Below, piece after piece: positions 7,349 through 15,247 of a stretch of 22,585 nucleotides of DNA (position 1 is its first letter; each line of letters starts with the position of its first letter). The stretch is from an uncultured Eubacteriales bacterium (lineage in GTDB: Bacteria > Bacillota > Clostridia > Oscillospirales > CAG-272): NCBI GenBank assembly GCA_900556615.1, contig USPP01000002.1, forward strand, positions 1 through 22,585. The letters run 5' to 3'. Position numbers and translations under genes: made by a program. The notes under the pieces are model-generated. The model was not told the origin of the DNA. It did not search any database and saw only the letters and a list, made by a program, of their open reading frames with translations.

Positions 7349-7377
7349 TTGAAAATTGCACAAATATGTGTTAAAAT
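7349..7377 (+). promoter_or_regulatory. Promoter of the AraC-family regulator with a palindromic spacer
   Basis: -35 TTGAAA (7349-7354) and -10 TAAAAT (7372-7377) are 17 bp apart. The spacer contains the palindrome CACAAATATGTG (7359-7370), which would place a bound protein on the polymerase face, consistent with autorepression. The ATG follows about 28 nt after the likely start site. Confidence 0.6.
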
Positions 7378-7411
7378 CCTAATATAACGCTGATAATAGG
7401 ATGAAAGAAAT

Positions 7412-8392
7412 ATGGATGAACGGCTAACTGCCCGACTTTTTGAAATAACCGCCGAAGAAATGTCAGTACTCGCTGAAAATTACAGTCTGACCTCCGACGC
7501 AGAATCGGCATTTGCCAATATGCCGCTTAAGCGTAAGGATTACATTTGGAACGTGTTAGGCATAAGGCAAATGATAATCGTAAAACCCCACACCCGTTTT
7601 GTCGATATCCCTATTCATTCTCACAGCTATATCGAAATGATGTATGTCTGCGAGGGTTCTGTTACGCATTTTATAGATGGACATACGATCATTCTCGATA
7701 AAGGCGAGCTCCTGCTGATGAATCGCCATGCAAAGCACTCTGTCTCGGCATCGGGAAGAAAAGATATCGCCGTAAATCTTGTCATTTCAAACGATTTTTT
7801 ACAGCTTGCAGGCACAAGATTCCGCAACTCGGAAGCTCTCTCTGATTTTGCCGATAATAATATCTCCGAAAACGGAAAATCAAGGTATCTGATATTCAAA
7901 ATAGGAGATCATTTTTCAATAGAGAATATCCTTGAAAACATGATTCATTCGACATTCTTTGAGAGGAACGTTCCGCAAATCATACTTACCGATACACTTT
8001 CTTTGCTTTTCCGATATCTTGAAATGTACCCCGAGACGCTCATTCATAGTACATCAGAAAGCTCCCCCGAAGAATCGGAAAAAACCATCGTCACCGACTA
8101 TATTCAAACCAATTACCGTACTGCCTCCCTTTCGGAGCTTGCCGAGCTTCTCGGAATGACGCCTCAGTATGTAAGCCGTCTTATAAAGCAGCTTTTCGGC
8201 GCATCGTTCAGTGAGCTTATCAAAGAAAAACGTTTTTGTGAAGCCGAGCAGCTGCTGATTAACAGTGATATGTCGGTAACTGAAATTTCCGAAGCCATCG
8301 GATACGAAAACAATAGCTTTTTTCATAAGCGCTTTCGGGAGCAATACGGCACAACTCCGGCAAAATGGAAAAAAGCTATAAAAAAAGAGTAA
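7412..8392 (+). CDS. AraC-family transcriptional regulator, probably rhamnose-responsive
   Basis: The 326-residue protein has an N-terminal cupin-type sensor (PIHSHSYIEMMYVCEGSV near 69-86, then GELLLMNRHAKHS) and a C-terminal pair of helix-turn-helix motifs (about 225-322). These include LSELAELLGMTPQYVSRLIK and VTEISEAIGYENNSFFHKRF, ending in the AraC signature YGTTPAKWKK. It is transcribed away from rhaB across a 209-bp shared region, the usual layout for a local catabolic activator. Its effector is inferred to be rhamnose or rhamnulose from the neighbours only. It is an analogue of E. coli RhaS/RhaR but I do not assign the name. Confidence 0.9.
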   Translation: MDERLTARLFEITAEEMSVLAENYSLTSDAESAFANMPLKRKDYIWNVLGIRQMIIVKPHTRFVDIPIHSHSYIEMMYVCEGSVTHFIDGHTIILDKGELLLMNRHAKHSVSASGRKDIAVNLVISNDFLQLAGTRFRNSEALSDFADNNISENGKSRYLIFKIGDHFSIENILENMIHSTFFERNVPQIILTDTLSLLFRYLEMYPETLIHSTSESSPEESEKTIVTDYIQTNYRTASLSELAELLGMTPQYVSRLIKQLFGASFSELIKEKRFCEAEQLLINSDMSVTEISEAIGYENNSFFHKRFREQYGTTPAKWKKAIKKE

Positions 8393-8442
8393 GCGCATCT
8401 GCCTTTTGCAAACGCGCCTACCTTATGTAAAAAATTTATAGC

Positions 8443-8895
8443 TTATTTAAGAAAACCGAGTCCTCTGACAATCGGAAGCTCTTTCGCTTTTCCTCCGCAA
8501 ACATAAAAGAATCCCATGATCTTAAGGACAAAAATTATAATCGCACAAACACCAAAGGCAATCCATCCGAGAATCGGGATGATGCACAGAAAAACGGAAA
8601 GGATAGAGCACACCTCAAGCTTAAGCGCCTGCTTCACGTTAAAGGCAACATACTTGGAATTATTAATAGCAAGAAGCGCTATGATAATACCAATCCATCC
8701 CATAAGATAAGGCGCCATAGCAAGAACCTTATTCTGGGAAATGTCCTCTTTTTCAAATGCGGCAGTGTGATCATAGGGATCAAAAATCGGCTGAGCCTGA
8801 TACTGAGGCGCACTTCCGGGGAAAGGAGTACCGCATTTATTGCAAAAAGCGGCGTTATCGTCACAGGGGTTATTGCAATTCGGACAGTTTTTCAT
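8443..8895 (-). CDS. Zinc-ribbon membrane protein (DUF4870-like)
   Basis: The 150-residue protein opens with a zinc ribbon, CPNC at 4-7 and CNKC at 18-21, followed by a proline/glutamine-rich linker (about 25-55). Three hydrophobic helices follow (about 61-78, 93-112, 114-132). The helical part, with KYVAFNVKQALKLEV, resembles the DUF4870/Tic20-like family of small membrane proteins of unknown function. It is a monocistronic gene with its own consensus promoter, convergent with the AraC gene. No function can be given. Confidence 0.8.
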   Translation of the reverse strand: MKNCPNCNNPCDDNAAFCNKCGTPFPGSAPQYQAQPIFDPYDHTAAFEKEDISQNKVLAMAPYLMGWIGIIIALLAINNSKYVAFNVKQALKLEVCSILSVFLCIIPILGWIAFGVCAIIIFVLKIMGFFYVCGGKAKELPIVRGLGFLK

Positions 8896-8935
8896 AATAT
8901 AGTTACCTCGCAGATAAATTATTGTTTTCTAATAT

Positions 8936-8964
8936 ATTATATACCAATAAATTAAGGCTGTCAA
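8936..8964 (-). promoter_or_regulatory. Perfect consensus sigma-A promoter of the zinc-ribbon gene
   Basis: On the minus strand TTGACA (8964-8959) and TATAAT (8941-8936) match both consensus hexamers exactly with a 17-bp spacer. This implies strong, constitutive-type transcription unless a repressor acts. Confidence 0.85.
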
Positions 8965-9033
8965 TACTAATTTCATAAAAATTACGCAGTATTTTTACAA
9001 AATATCCATATTTGACAAATCAAATGTGAGTTC

Positions 9034-9074
9034 TGCAATACCATATTGCAATTAGTAACCAAGTATGATATAAT
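9034..9074 (+). promoter_or_regulatory. Promoter and operator-like palindrome of the small membrane-protein gene
   Basis: -35 TTGCAA (9046-9051) and -10 TATAAT (9069-9074) are 17 bp apart. A perfect 7-bp-arm palindrome, TGCAATACCATATTGCA (9034-9050), overlaps the -35 box, the expected place for a repressor site. The promoter is divergent from the zinc-ribbon gene's promoter. Confidence 0.6.
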
Positions 9075-9130
9075 AATTCAAACGAAAACAGAAAAGATTA
9101 CGACTACCGTAAATTTGGTGAGGAAAGAAT

Positions 9131-9577
9131 ATGGATATTACAGTGAAATATTCAAAAGCAGCATCCCCCGTATTCGCAGGAATTTCACTTTCTTCTCTTT
9201 TTTTCTCGCTGCCTGTTATGCAAGCTTTAATAACCTTCGGACAATTGGGAAATGCCGCTGCTGCAAAACGAATCAATGTTATCATAATTGCCATCCTGCT
9301 TCTCTGTTCTCTCATAACAGATATACACTTTTATCGCTCGAATCCATTTAAAAGTGCTTATCCGATATCCTATTTTTCCTCTTGCTTGATATGGGCGGCA
9401 GTGTCCTTCTATTATACGGTAAACTGTAATTTTTCACTTATCTACGGAAACAGAGCCGATGAAGCTTATTCGGTTTTCAGGACTGCTCTTTTTCAAATCT
9501 GTGCGGTAAACGCCTTCTCACTCCTTTTTCGTATTGTATTTGAATTTTATATCTATATGAAAAGGGCGAAGCAATAA
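9131..9577 (+). CDS. Small four-helix membrane protein, unknown
   Basis: This 148-residue protein was not recognised. Hydrophobic segments lie near residues 13-36, 48-64, 80-98 and 120-138, and the C-terminus is short and basic (MKRAKQ). The ATG is preceded by GTGAGGAAAG about 6 nt upstream, a good ribosome site, and a promoter lies 57 bp upstream, so the gene is very likely real. It stands alone between the zinc-ribbon gene and murA. No conserved catalytic motif is visible. Confidence 0.75.
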   Translation: MDITVKYSKAASPVFAGISLSSLFFSLPVMQALITFGQLGNAAAAKRINVIIIAILLLCSLITDIHFYRSNPFKSAYPISYFSSCLIWAAVSFYYTVNCNFSLIYGNRADEAYSVFRTALFQICAVNAFSLLFRIVFEFYIYMKRAKQ

Positions 9578-9947
9578 AACTTTTCCCATTTTCACTGTTT
9601 TTCAATATTTACATATAATTTATATTGAGATTATATGATTCTATAAGAGCGCAAAACAAACCTCATCAAGGAAATGGGCGCTTTTCTTGCTTCCGACAAA
9701 AAGCGTATATTGTTCGATATTCTGACGGAACGCGCTCTTCGCAGAAAAAATATTCCGCCGTTTCAAACCGGCGGCATCTTGCTTTCATTCTTGACATGAA
9801 GTATTTGCTTTGGTAATCTCCCCAAACAAATGGCTGTTCATTTACCATTTTGCGAATCAAATAGCTGATTTTTTTGATAAACATGACACAAAGTTTCGAC
9901 TTTGCATATGTATAAAACATAAAATTTTAACTTTATTGAAAAAACAC
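9578..9947. other. Gene-free stretch upstream of murA with hairpins
   Basis: No supported gene is seen. AAGAGCGC (9645-9652) and GCGCTCTT (9732-9739) are a perfect 8-bp inverted repeat 79 bp apart. CCGCCG/CGGCGG (about 9761-9780) and CAAAGT-TTCG-ACTTTG (9889-9904, a UUCG-type tetraloop) form hairpins. A 41-codon frame from 9674 to 9799 has its only purine-rich site touching the ATG, so I do not call it. The stretch may contain a decayed repeat. Confidence 0.35.
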
Positions 9948-9948
9948 T

Positions 9949-9976
9949 TTGCTTTTTAGCATAAATGTGTTATAAT
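9949..9976 (+). promoter_or_regulatory. Promoter of murA
   Basis: A consensus -10 TATAAT (9971-9976) has a partial -35 TTGCTT (9949-9954) 16 bp upstream. The start codon is about 75 nt downstream, leaving an ordinary leader. Confidence 0.55.
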
Positions 9977-10058
9977 ACTATTTAGTTATTTCACAGCCTT
10001 TTGTTTCCATACAGACGAAATATTATTTTTTATGTTGACCGAAAGGTGTTTATATAGA

Positions 10059-11351
10059 ATGGAAAAAATTGTTATTCACGGCGGGGTTCCTCTTAAGGGA
10101 TCGATAGAAGTAAGCGGAATGAAAAACGCCGCTCTCCCGATTCTAATGGGATGTCTCCTTGTTGAAGATAAATGTATCATTGAAAATTTGCCCGAAATCG
10201 ACGATGTATCGCTCTCCTTGAAAATCCTCCGTACAATGGGACTTTCGATCAAAACGATCAACCGTACAACAGTTGAAATAGACTCAACTTATGCCGTCGG
10301 AGGTTCCTCTCCCATCGATCTTGTAAGAAAGATGCGCGCGTCTTATTATCTTCTCGGCGCAGAACTCGGAAGATTCGGCAGAGCTTATGTGGGATATCCC
10401 GGAGGCTGTGACTTCGGAGTACGTCCTATCGACCAGCATATAAAAGGCTTTGAAGCTCTTGGCGCCGAGGTCAGTGTTGAAGGAGGTTATGTCGAAGTTG
10501 TCGCAAAACACGGCTTAACCGCCAATAACATCTTCTTCGATGTCATAACCGTCGGCGGGACTATGAATGTAATGCTTGCTGCAGTAAAGGCAAACGGCAC
10601 TACCGTTATTGAGAACGCGGCAAGAGAACCTCATATCGTTGACCTTGCAAACTTTCTCAATACCTGCGGTGCCAAAATAAGCGGCGCCGGTACCGATACC
10701 ATTAAAATAAAGGGTGTTGAAAAACTGCATGGGTGTACTTATGCAATCATACCCGATATGATCGAGGCAGGAACTTATATGATTGCTGCCGCCGCCACAA
10801 AAGGCTCCTTAAAAATCACGAACGTTATTCCTAAACATCTTGAATCCATAACCGCAAAGCTTGAGGAAATGGGTGTTGAGGTACTCGATGATGATGAATC
10901 GGTAACGGTATCCTATGTAGGTCCGATGAATAGAATTAATGTAAAAACCATGCCCTACCCCGGTTTTCCCACCGATATGCAGCCACAGATGGGGGTTCTT
11001 CTGTGTCTTGCAGAGGGAGTAAGCTGTCTCAGCGAAGGCGTTTACGATAACCGCTTCCGATATGTAGAGGAACTCAAGCGTATGGGAGCCGTAGTCAAGG
11101 TAGACGGTCGTACTGCGGTTATTGAGGGCGTTGCGAAGCTGTCTCCGGCACAAATTAAAGCCGTAGATCTGAGAGCCGGCGCCGCAATGGTTATAGCAGC
11201 CCTTGCCACATCCGGTGTTACCGAAATTGAGGATATCCATCATATAGAGCGCGGTTACGATGATATCGTCGGAAAGCTCAGACTTGTCGGCGCCGACATA
11301 AAGAAAATCTATTATCCGGATCATCATTGCTCTTTCTCAAGAGCAAATTGA
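10059..11351 (+). CDS. murA: UDP-N-acetylglucosamine 1-carboxyvinyltransferase
   Basis: MurA transfers enolpyruvate from PEP to UDP-GlcNAc, the first committed step of peptidoglycan synthesis, in the cytoplasm. The 430-residue length is typical. Lys22-Asn23 in SGMKN match the canonical substrate-binding pair. Arg93 in RKMRASYY is the expected phosphate-binding Arg, and Cys117 in PGGCDFG is the catalytic, fosfomycin-target Cys. The chosen start at 10059 has GAAAGGTG about 10 nt upstream; an in-frame ATG at 10032 would add nine residues without homology. Many Bacillota carry two MurA paralogues, and which one this is cannot be told here. Confidence 0.95.
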   Translation: MEKIVIHGGVPLKGSIEVSGMKNAALPILMGCLLVEDKCIIENLPEIDDVSLSLKILRTMGLSIKTINRTTVEIDSTYAVGGSSPIDLVRKMRASYYLLGAELGRFGRAYVGYPGGCDFGVRPIDQHIKGFEALGAEVSVEGGYVEVVAKHGLTANNIFFDVITVGGTMNVMLAAVKANGTTVIENAAREPHIVDLANFLNTCGAKISGAGTDTIKIKGVEKLHGCTYAIIPDMIEAGTYMIAAAATKGSLKITNVIPKHLESITAKLEEMGVEVLDDDESVTVSYVGPMNRINVKTMPYPGFPTDMQPQMGVLLCLAEGVSCLSEGVYDNRFRYVEELKRMGAVVKVDGRTAVIEGVAKLSPAQIKAVDLRAGAAMVIAALATSGVTEIEDIHHIERGYDDIVGKLRLVGADIKKIYYPDHHCSFSRAN

Positions 11352-11363
11352 TCTCAGGGAACC

Positions 11364-11525
11364 TTGAGACAACACCGCACAATTACCGGCTAATGCCGAG
11401 AAGATTTCTCGTCAGTTTAAAAATTCTATACAAAGCAGAGCCTTGTAATAAATTTTTATGACGAATAACGGAAATATTGTCGTTTATTCGATGTACGAAA
11501 ATTTTTTAGCAGTTTCCTTTAGCAG
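11364..11525 (+). repeat. Probable degenerate copy of the TAAGGC element (copy D)
   Basis: Starting 12 nt after the murA stop, the stretch TTGAGACAACACCGCACAAT and then GATTTCTCGTCAG matches the left end of the other copies (ACCGCACAA, GATTTTTCGTCAG) with intervening changes. The right limit near CAGTTTCCTTTA (about 11511-11522) is uncertain. If real, this is the fifth member and again abuts a gene's 3' end. Confidence 0.45.
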
Positions 11526-11543
11526 GATAGCGCCAAAATAAGT

Positions 11544-11583
11544 AAAAGCTCGGGTTGCCGCTTAAAACGACAGCCCGCTTTTG
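11544..11583 (+). terminator. Possible terminator between murA and the HAD gene
   Basis: AAAAGC.CGGGTTGCCG pairs, with two G-U pairs, with CGACAGCCCGCTTTT, and the 3' side ends in a short T-run. It ends about 12 nt before the ribosome site of the HAD gene, so it may act as a terminator or attenuator. Confidence 0.45.
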
Positions 11584-11610
11584 TTCAATCTCAGAAAGGA
11601 AGTTTATTAT

Positions 11611-12273
11611 ATGATTAAAGGCATTATTTTTGACATGGACGGGGTGCTCGTCGATTCGGAATCGGCAATCACATACGCAAGTATGGCGGTTTTGAAATCC
11701 CTCGGAATCGATACCGATCCGGAGGAGTTCAGACCGTACAGAGGAATGGGAGACGACAAATTTATCGGCTCTGTTCTTGAAAATCACGGCGGAAGCTATA
11801 AATCGGAATACAAGGAAAAAGCATACCGTATCTACCTTGAAACTGCTCACGACAACGTAAAAGTATATTCGTGGTCAAAACCGATTATTTTATCTCTTAA
11901 GGAAAACGGATACCGCCTGGCTGTCGCCTCCGCCTCCGATATTGAAAAGGTAAAATGCAATCTTGACTGCATCGGTATCGATCTGAATCATTTTGACGCC
12001 ATCGTTACAGGAAGCGATATTGTGCATAATAAACCCGCTCCGGACATCTTCCTCAAGGCTGCCGAAAAGGCAGGTCTGGAACCACGCTTCTGTATTGTTG
12101 CGGAGGATTCCATTGCAGGAATAAAAGCTGCAAAAGCCGCCGGAATGACGGCAGTCGGAGTTACGACGTCCTTTGACAAAGAAAAGCTTGTTGAGGCAGG
12201 CGCTGATTTTGTTACCGATGATTTATCCGTGCTTCCTGAAATAGTAAATAAAATTTCAAATCAATCATGTTAA
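11611..12273 (+). CDS. HAD-superfamily hydrolase, beta-phosphoglucomutase-like
   Basis: This 220-residue subfamily I HAD protein has motif I FDMDGVLVDSE at 7-17 (nucleophile Asp8, acid/base Asp10). Motif II is the Ser in AVASAS, near 108. The motif III Lys is in NKPAPDIF and motif IV is VAEDS with its acidic pair. The alpha-helical cap between motifs I and II and the DSE after motif I fit the beta-phosphoglucomutase/phosphatase branch, but cap-based substrate prediction is unreliable. The ATG at 11611 has AAAGGAAG 8 nt upstream. Its last 9 bp overlap the convergent radical-SAM gene. Confidence 0.88.
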   Translation: MIKGIIFDMDGVLVDSESAITYASMAVLKSLGIDTDPEEFRPYRGMGDDKFIGSVLENHGGSYKSEYKEKAYRIYLETAHDNVKVYSWSKPIILSLKENGYRLAVASASDIEKVKCNLDCIGIDLNHFDAIVTGSDIVHNKPAPDIFLKAAEKAGLEPRFCIVAEDSIAGIKAAKAAGMTAVGVTTSFDKEKLVEAGADFVTDDLSVLPEIVNKISNQSC

Positions 12274-13893
12274 TTTTATAATTTCTTCTTCCGTCCACCT
12301 TTCACAGAAATGGTTTTTTCTGTCAATCAAATAATATCCTGAAGGATCAAAACTGAATCTATGTACCTCGGCCGCCGGTGCGAAAATCTTCGCGCCGGCT
12401 TTTCTTATAGCAAGCCCGCGATAAACAGGAGGAACAGGAAGTTCTCCTCCGCCGGAAAGAAACGCAGGGCAGGAACCTGTTTCATGTATATAAAAATCGA
12501 GTCGCAAACGACCATTCACTTCCTCCTTCGATATAGCGGAGAGCGAGATACAAAAGCTATGAAAAAGCTCCATAAGCTTAAGCTGAGATAAGAGATCCAC
12601 ATTCCCGATATATTCGGAAAGCGACGAGAAAAATCCAAAGGGAGAATCGACTTTTTCAAGGATACCCGCAAGCGAATACGAGAAATGCCCGCTGTTTGAA
12701 ATCCTGTCCAGAACATCACTGATTTTATGCAGCCGCAGCAAATCCTCAAAGGATATAGCGTCGGTTTTCAGAACCTCATACGGTGCATGATCGGAGCATA
12801 TGATACCGTATTTATCCGCCTCTTTATACAGCGGCGAGCCTTTAAGCAGCTTAAGAAATCCGAGCTGAAGCATATGACAGCTTCCGTAAACATCGTCAAA
12901 CGATCCGGCAAAACTGTTTATGTCCTCAAGCGGCAATCCAGCAATAAGATCCGCGTGAATGTGAATATTTCCCATTTCCTTTATTCTGCGGATATTCTCT
13001 ATACATTTTTCCGTATCGCTTTTTCTGTTTATCGCCGCAAGCGTCTTGGGATTTGTACTCTGCACTCCCGCTTCAAGCTGAATCTTTCCGACAGGAAAGC
13101 GTGAAAGAAGATCGAATCCTTCTTCGTCAAGAAGCTCTGCGCATATTTCAAAATGATACTTACCGGTATATTTCCCAGACAACAATCCCCTCCATATCTC
13201 ATATGCCCGTTTTTTATCAAAATTGAAGGTGCGATCAACAAATTTGATTATTTTTATTCCGTCATTCAGTTTTTCAAGCTCAAGCAGTTCTTCCAAAACC
13301 TTCTGCGCGCTTTTACTTCTTATTCCGTGTCCCGCTGCGGAAAGGCAATAAGAGCAAGAAAACGGACAGCCGCGTGAGGATTCATAATATATCACCGATG
13401 AAGCAAATACGTCGTCTTTTGAATAAAGAATCCCCTCGCCTGCAAAGTCGGCATACGGATTGGAATGAATGATTCTTCCTTTCCTCTTTACCATGTCACG
13501 TCCGTTTTCCATAACATCGCGGCAAAGCGCCGGAAGCGTCTCTTCCCCCTCACCCTGTACAATAAAATCCACATATTCGTGAGATGAAAAAAATTCCTCG
13601 CTCTCATATGATACCTCGGGACCTCCGAAAACAATCACAGAATCGGGAAGAAGCTTTTTCAGCTTTTCCGCCGCCGAAAGCATTTCATCGATGTTCCATA
13701 TATAACAGGAAAAGCAGTAAATATCTGCTTTTTCAGAAGAAAGCCGCTCAAGAACGTGAAGCCTTTTTTCTTTTACCGTAAACTCGGCACATACAGTTTC
13801 AAAGCCCTCGTTTTCCACTGATTTTTTCAAACATCTCAAAGCAAGACTTTTATGAATGTAAGAGGCATTAAGCGTAAAAAGAAAAACCTTCAT
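12265..13893 (-). CDS. B12-binding domain radical SAM protein (DUF4080 type)
   Basis: The 542-residue protein has three parts. An N-terminal cobalamin-binding-type Rossmann domain (1-135) carries FSCYIWNID, VFGGPEVS and FIVQGEGEETL. A radical SAM barrel has Cys176, Cys180 and Cys183 in GCPFSCSYC. A C-terminal domain (about 350-542) corresponds to DUF4080 in this architecture. The family is widespread in Clostridia and its reaction is unknown; related proteins carry out methylations or rearrangements. ATG at 13893 with GGAGG 4 nt upstream is preferred to the in-frame TTG at 13908. It is convergent with the HAD gene, and the hairpin at 13921-13956 separates it from the ATPase gene. Confidence 0.88.
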   Translation of the reverse strand: MKVFLFTLNASYIHKSLALRCLKKSVENEGFETVCAEFTVKEKRLHVLERLSSEKADIYCFSCYIWNIDEMLSAAEKLKKLLPDSVIVFGGPEVSYESEEFFSSHEYVDFIVQGEGEETLPALCRDVMENGRDMVKRKGRIIHSNPYADFAGEGILYSKDDVFASSVIYYESSRGCPFSCSYCLSAAGHGIRSKSAQKVLEELLELEKLNDGIKIIKFVDRTFNFDKKRAYEIWRGLLSGKYTGKYHFEICAELLDEEGFDLLSRFPVGKIQLEAGVQSTNPKTLAAINRKSDTEKCIENIRRIKEMGNIHIHADLIAGLPLEDINSFAGSFDDVYGSCHMLQLGFLKLLKGSPLYKEADKYGIICSDHAPYEVLKTDAISFEDLLRLHKISDVLDRISNSGHFSYSLAGILEKVDSPFGFFSSLSEYIGNVDLLSQLKLMELFHSFCISLSAISKEEVNGRLRLDFYIHETGSCPAFLSGGGELPVPPVYRGLAIRKAGAKIFAPAAEVHRFSFDPSGYYLIDRKNHFCERWTEEEIIKLT

Positions 13894-13920
13894 ATTTCCT
13901 CCAAGCAAAAGTTAACAATT

Positions 13921-13956
13921 AAAACCGTCCTGCATAAATATATGCGGAACGGTTTT
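13921..13956 (-). terminator. Terminator of the P-loop ATPase gene
   Basis: AAAACCGT (13921-13928) pairs perfectly with ACGGTTTT (13949-13956), and TGCATA/TATGCG extends the inner stem. On the minus strand it follows the ATPase stop codon and ends in TTTTAATTGTT. It separates that gene from the downstream radical SAM gene, and the symmetry makes it potentially bidirectional. Confidence 0.65.
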
Positions 13957-14002
13957 GATTTTATCATATTCTGCGTGCTTTTTCAACAGGCATTCCTTTA
14001 TT

Positions 14003-15049
14003 TCACAATATTTTTTTTAAAAGCTTTTCAAAAACGATGTCAAGCTGCGAAAAATCCATAGCAGATTTATAAATATCTTCTATTGCAAAGTGACATTTTT
14101 TGATTTCTTCAAAAACGCTCATTGTGCGCGATAGCAATTCCTTTTCGATGCGTGAGAGAAAGCGAAGCCCTGCGCGTCGTTCACTCACGGCATTCTTTAT
14201 GATAAAGCGCTCTGTATTGATAATGCGCGAAGCATTTTTCTCCTCCCCTGCACAGAAAACAGCGATGCCGCTGTCCGGAAAATACAGCGCGTCAATTTCA
14301 AGAAGCGGATTACGGGAAACCCATACCTCAAGAGATAAGTTCTGCGCTGCTTTTACAAGCATTTCACAGAAAATCCCTCCCATTCCTCTTGCATCGTTTA
14401 TATACCAATATTCGCGGCTCAGCGCTTTATATGTATCAAGCACCGTAACGCCGTTCATTCCTATTGCGGATATTTGTCTCGGAAGCAAGGCAAAGTTTTC
14501 TCCGCGCGTCATATGTCTCATAAGACGTGCCGCAGCTCTTTCCGCTTTTTCATAATCTATACAGCCGCGAAGCATTCTCTCCCTTTCTGCATGCAGTCCC
14601 TTGCATACACTCAGATATTTGTATACCGTTTCAAAAAGCTCTCCCTTTCTGTCACTGAGATCTTTTATAGCTGAAAAATCTGTTTTTAGTTTATCGGAAT
14701 CCCAAAATTCTCCGAGATTTATAATTTCCTCCCTTGCCCCCGGATATTGCGGATCCACACAGTGAGGAGAGGTGCCGTCTATAATTCCCACGCCGACGCT
14801 TCTTATCACTACACCGTCAAGAGAATCGCTGTCCGATGAGCAATAATACAGCTCCGGCTCGAATCCATTTTCTTTTGCTGATTTAGCTATTTTCTTCATA
14901 AGGGTTGATTTTCCGGTTCCCGGTCCCCCCTTTATAATATATACCTTTTCAAGACCGCAGAGAATTTCGTTCATATATCCCACAAATCCTCCGGACGTAT
15001 TCGCGCCGATGAAAAAAAGCTTTTCTGAATTATGTTCTGTTTTCGGCAT
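14003..15049 (-). CDS. Duplicated P-loop ATPase of the PRK06851 type with a degenerate second P-loop
   Basis: This 348-residue cytoplasmic ATPase has a Walker A, GGPGTGKST, at 41-49. It is followed by the family pattern YYCSSDSDSLDGVVI near 68-82 and a DGTSPHCVDPQYPGA stretch. The second half repeats the fold: residues 213-266 (EYWYINDARGMGG, then EIDALYFPDSGIAVF) align with 36-91. There the P-loop has become DARGMGGIF, lacking the GK(S/T) core. PRK06851-type proteins of Bacillota usually keep two P-loops, from my knowledge of the family. The role is unknown. The ATG at 15049 has AAAGGAA about 13 nt upstream. It is apparently monocistronic. Confidence 0.78.
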   Translation of the reverse strand: MPKTEHNSEKLFFIGANTSGGFVGYMNEILCGLEKVYIIKGGPGTGKSTLMKKIAKSAKENGFEPELYYCSSDSDSLDGVVIRSVGVGIIDGTSPHCVDPQYPGAREEIINLGEFWDSDKLKTDFSAIKDLSDRKGELFETVYKYLSVCKGLHAERERMLRGCIDYEKAERAAARLMRHMTRGENFALLPRQISAIGMNGVTVLDTYKALSREYWYINDARGMGGIFCEMLVKAAQNLSLEVWVSRNPLLEIDALYFPDSGIAVFCAGEEKNASRIINTERFIIKNAVSERRAGLRFLSRIEKELLSRTMSVFEEIKKCHFAIEDIYKSAMDFSQLDIVFEKLLKKIL

Positions 15050-15247
15050 CTATGTTACCGTTCCTTTCGATGAATTGTCTGTTCGACGCCTTTATGGCTA
15101 TTTACATTTTATGCCGAATATCTTTTTTGGTTAAAAGGAATAAATAAAGCCACTGTCATAACAGTAAGCTGAATAAAATACATGGATTTGTATTATTTAT
15201 TATTCTTTTATTATTCTGTCAACATCAATGAAAGGAGTAACACAGGA
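15050..15247. other. AT-rich intergenic stretch upstream of the ATPase gene
   Basis: No gene is seen. It should contain the ATPase promoter on the minus strand. A TTGACA (around 15223-15218) is present but the best -10 partner is poor, so I do not assign a promoter. Confidence 0.3.

Noticed and set aside
9674..9799. 41-codon frame upstream of murA
   Set aside because: The only purine-rich site touches the ATG, there is no recognisable product, and the frame overlaps hairpins; not enough to call a gene.
10809..11327. 172-residue open frame on the minus strand
   Set aside because: Antisense shadow of murA; no start signal.
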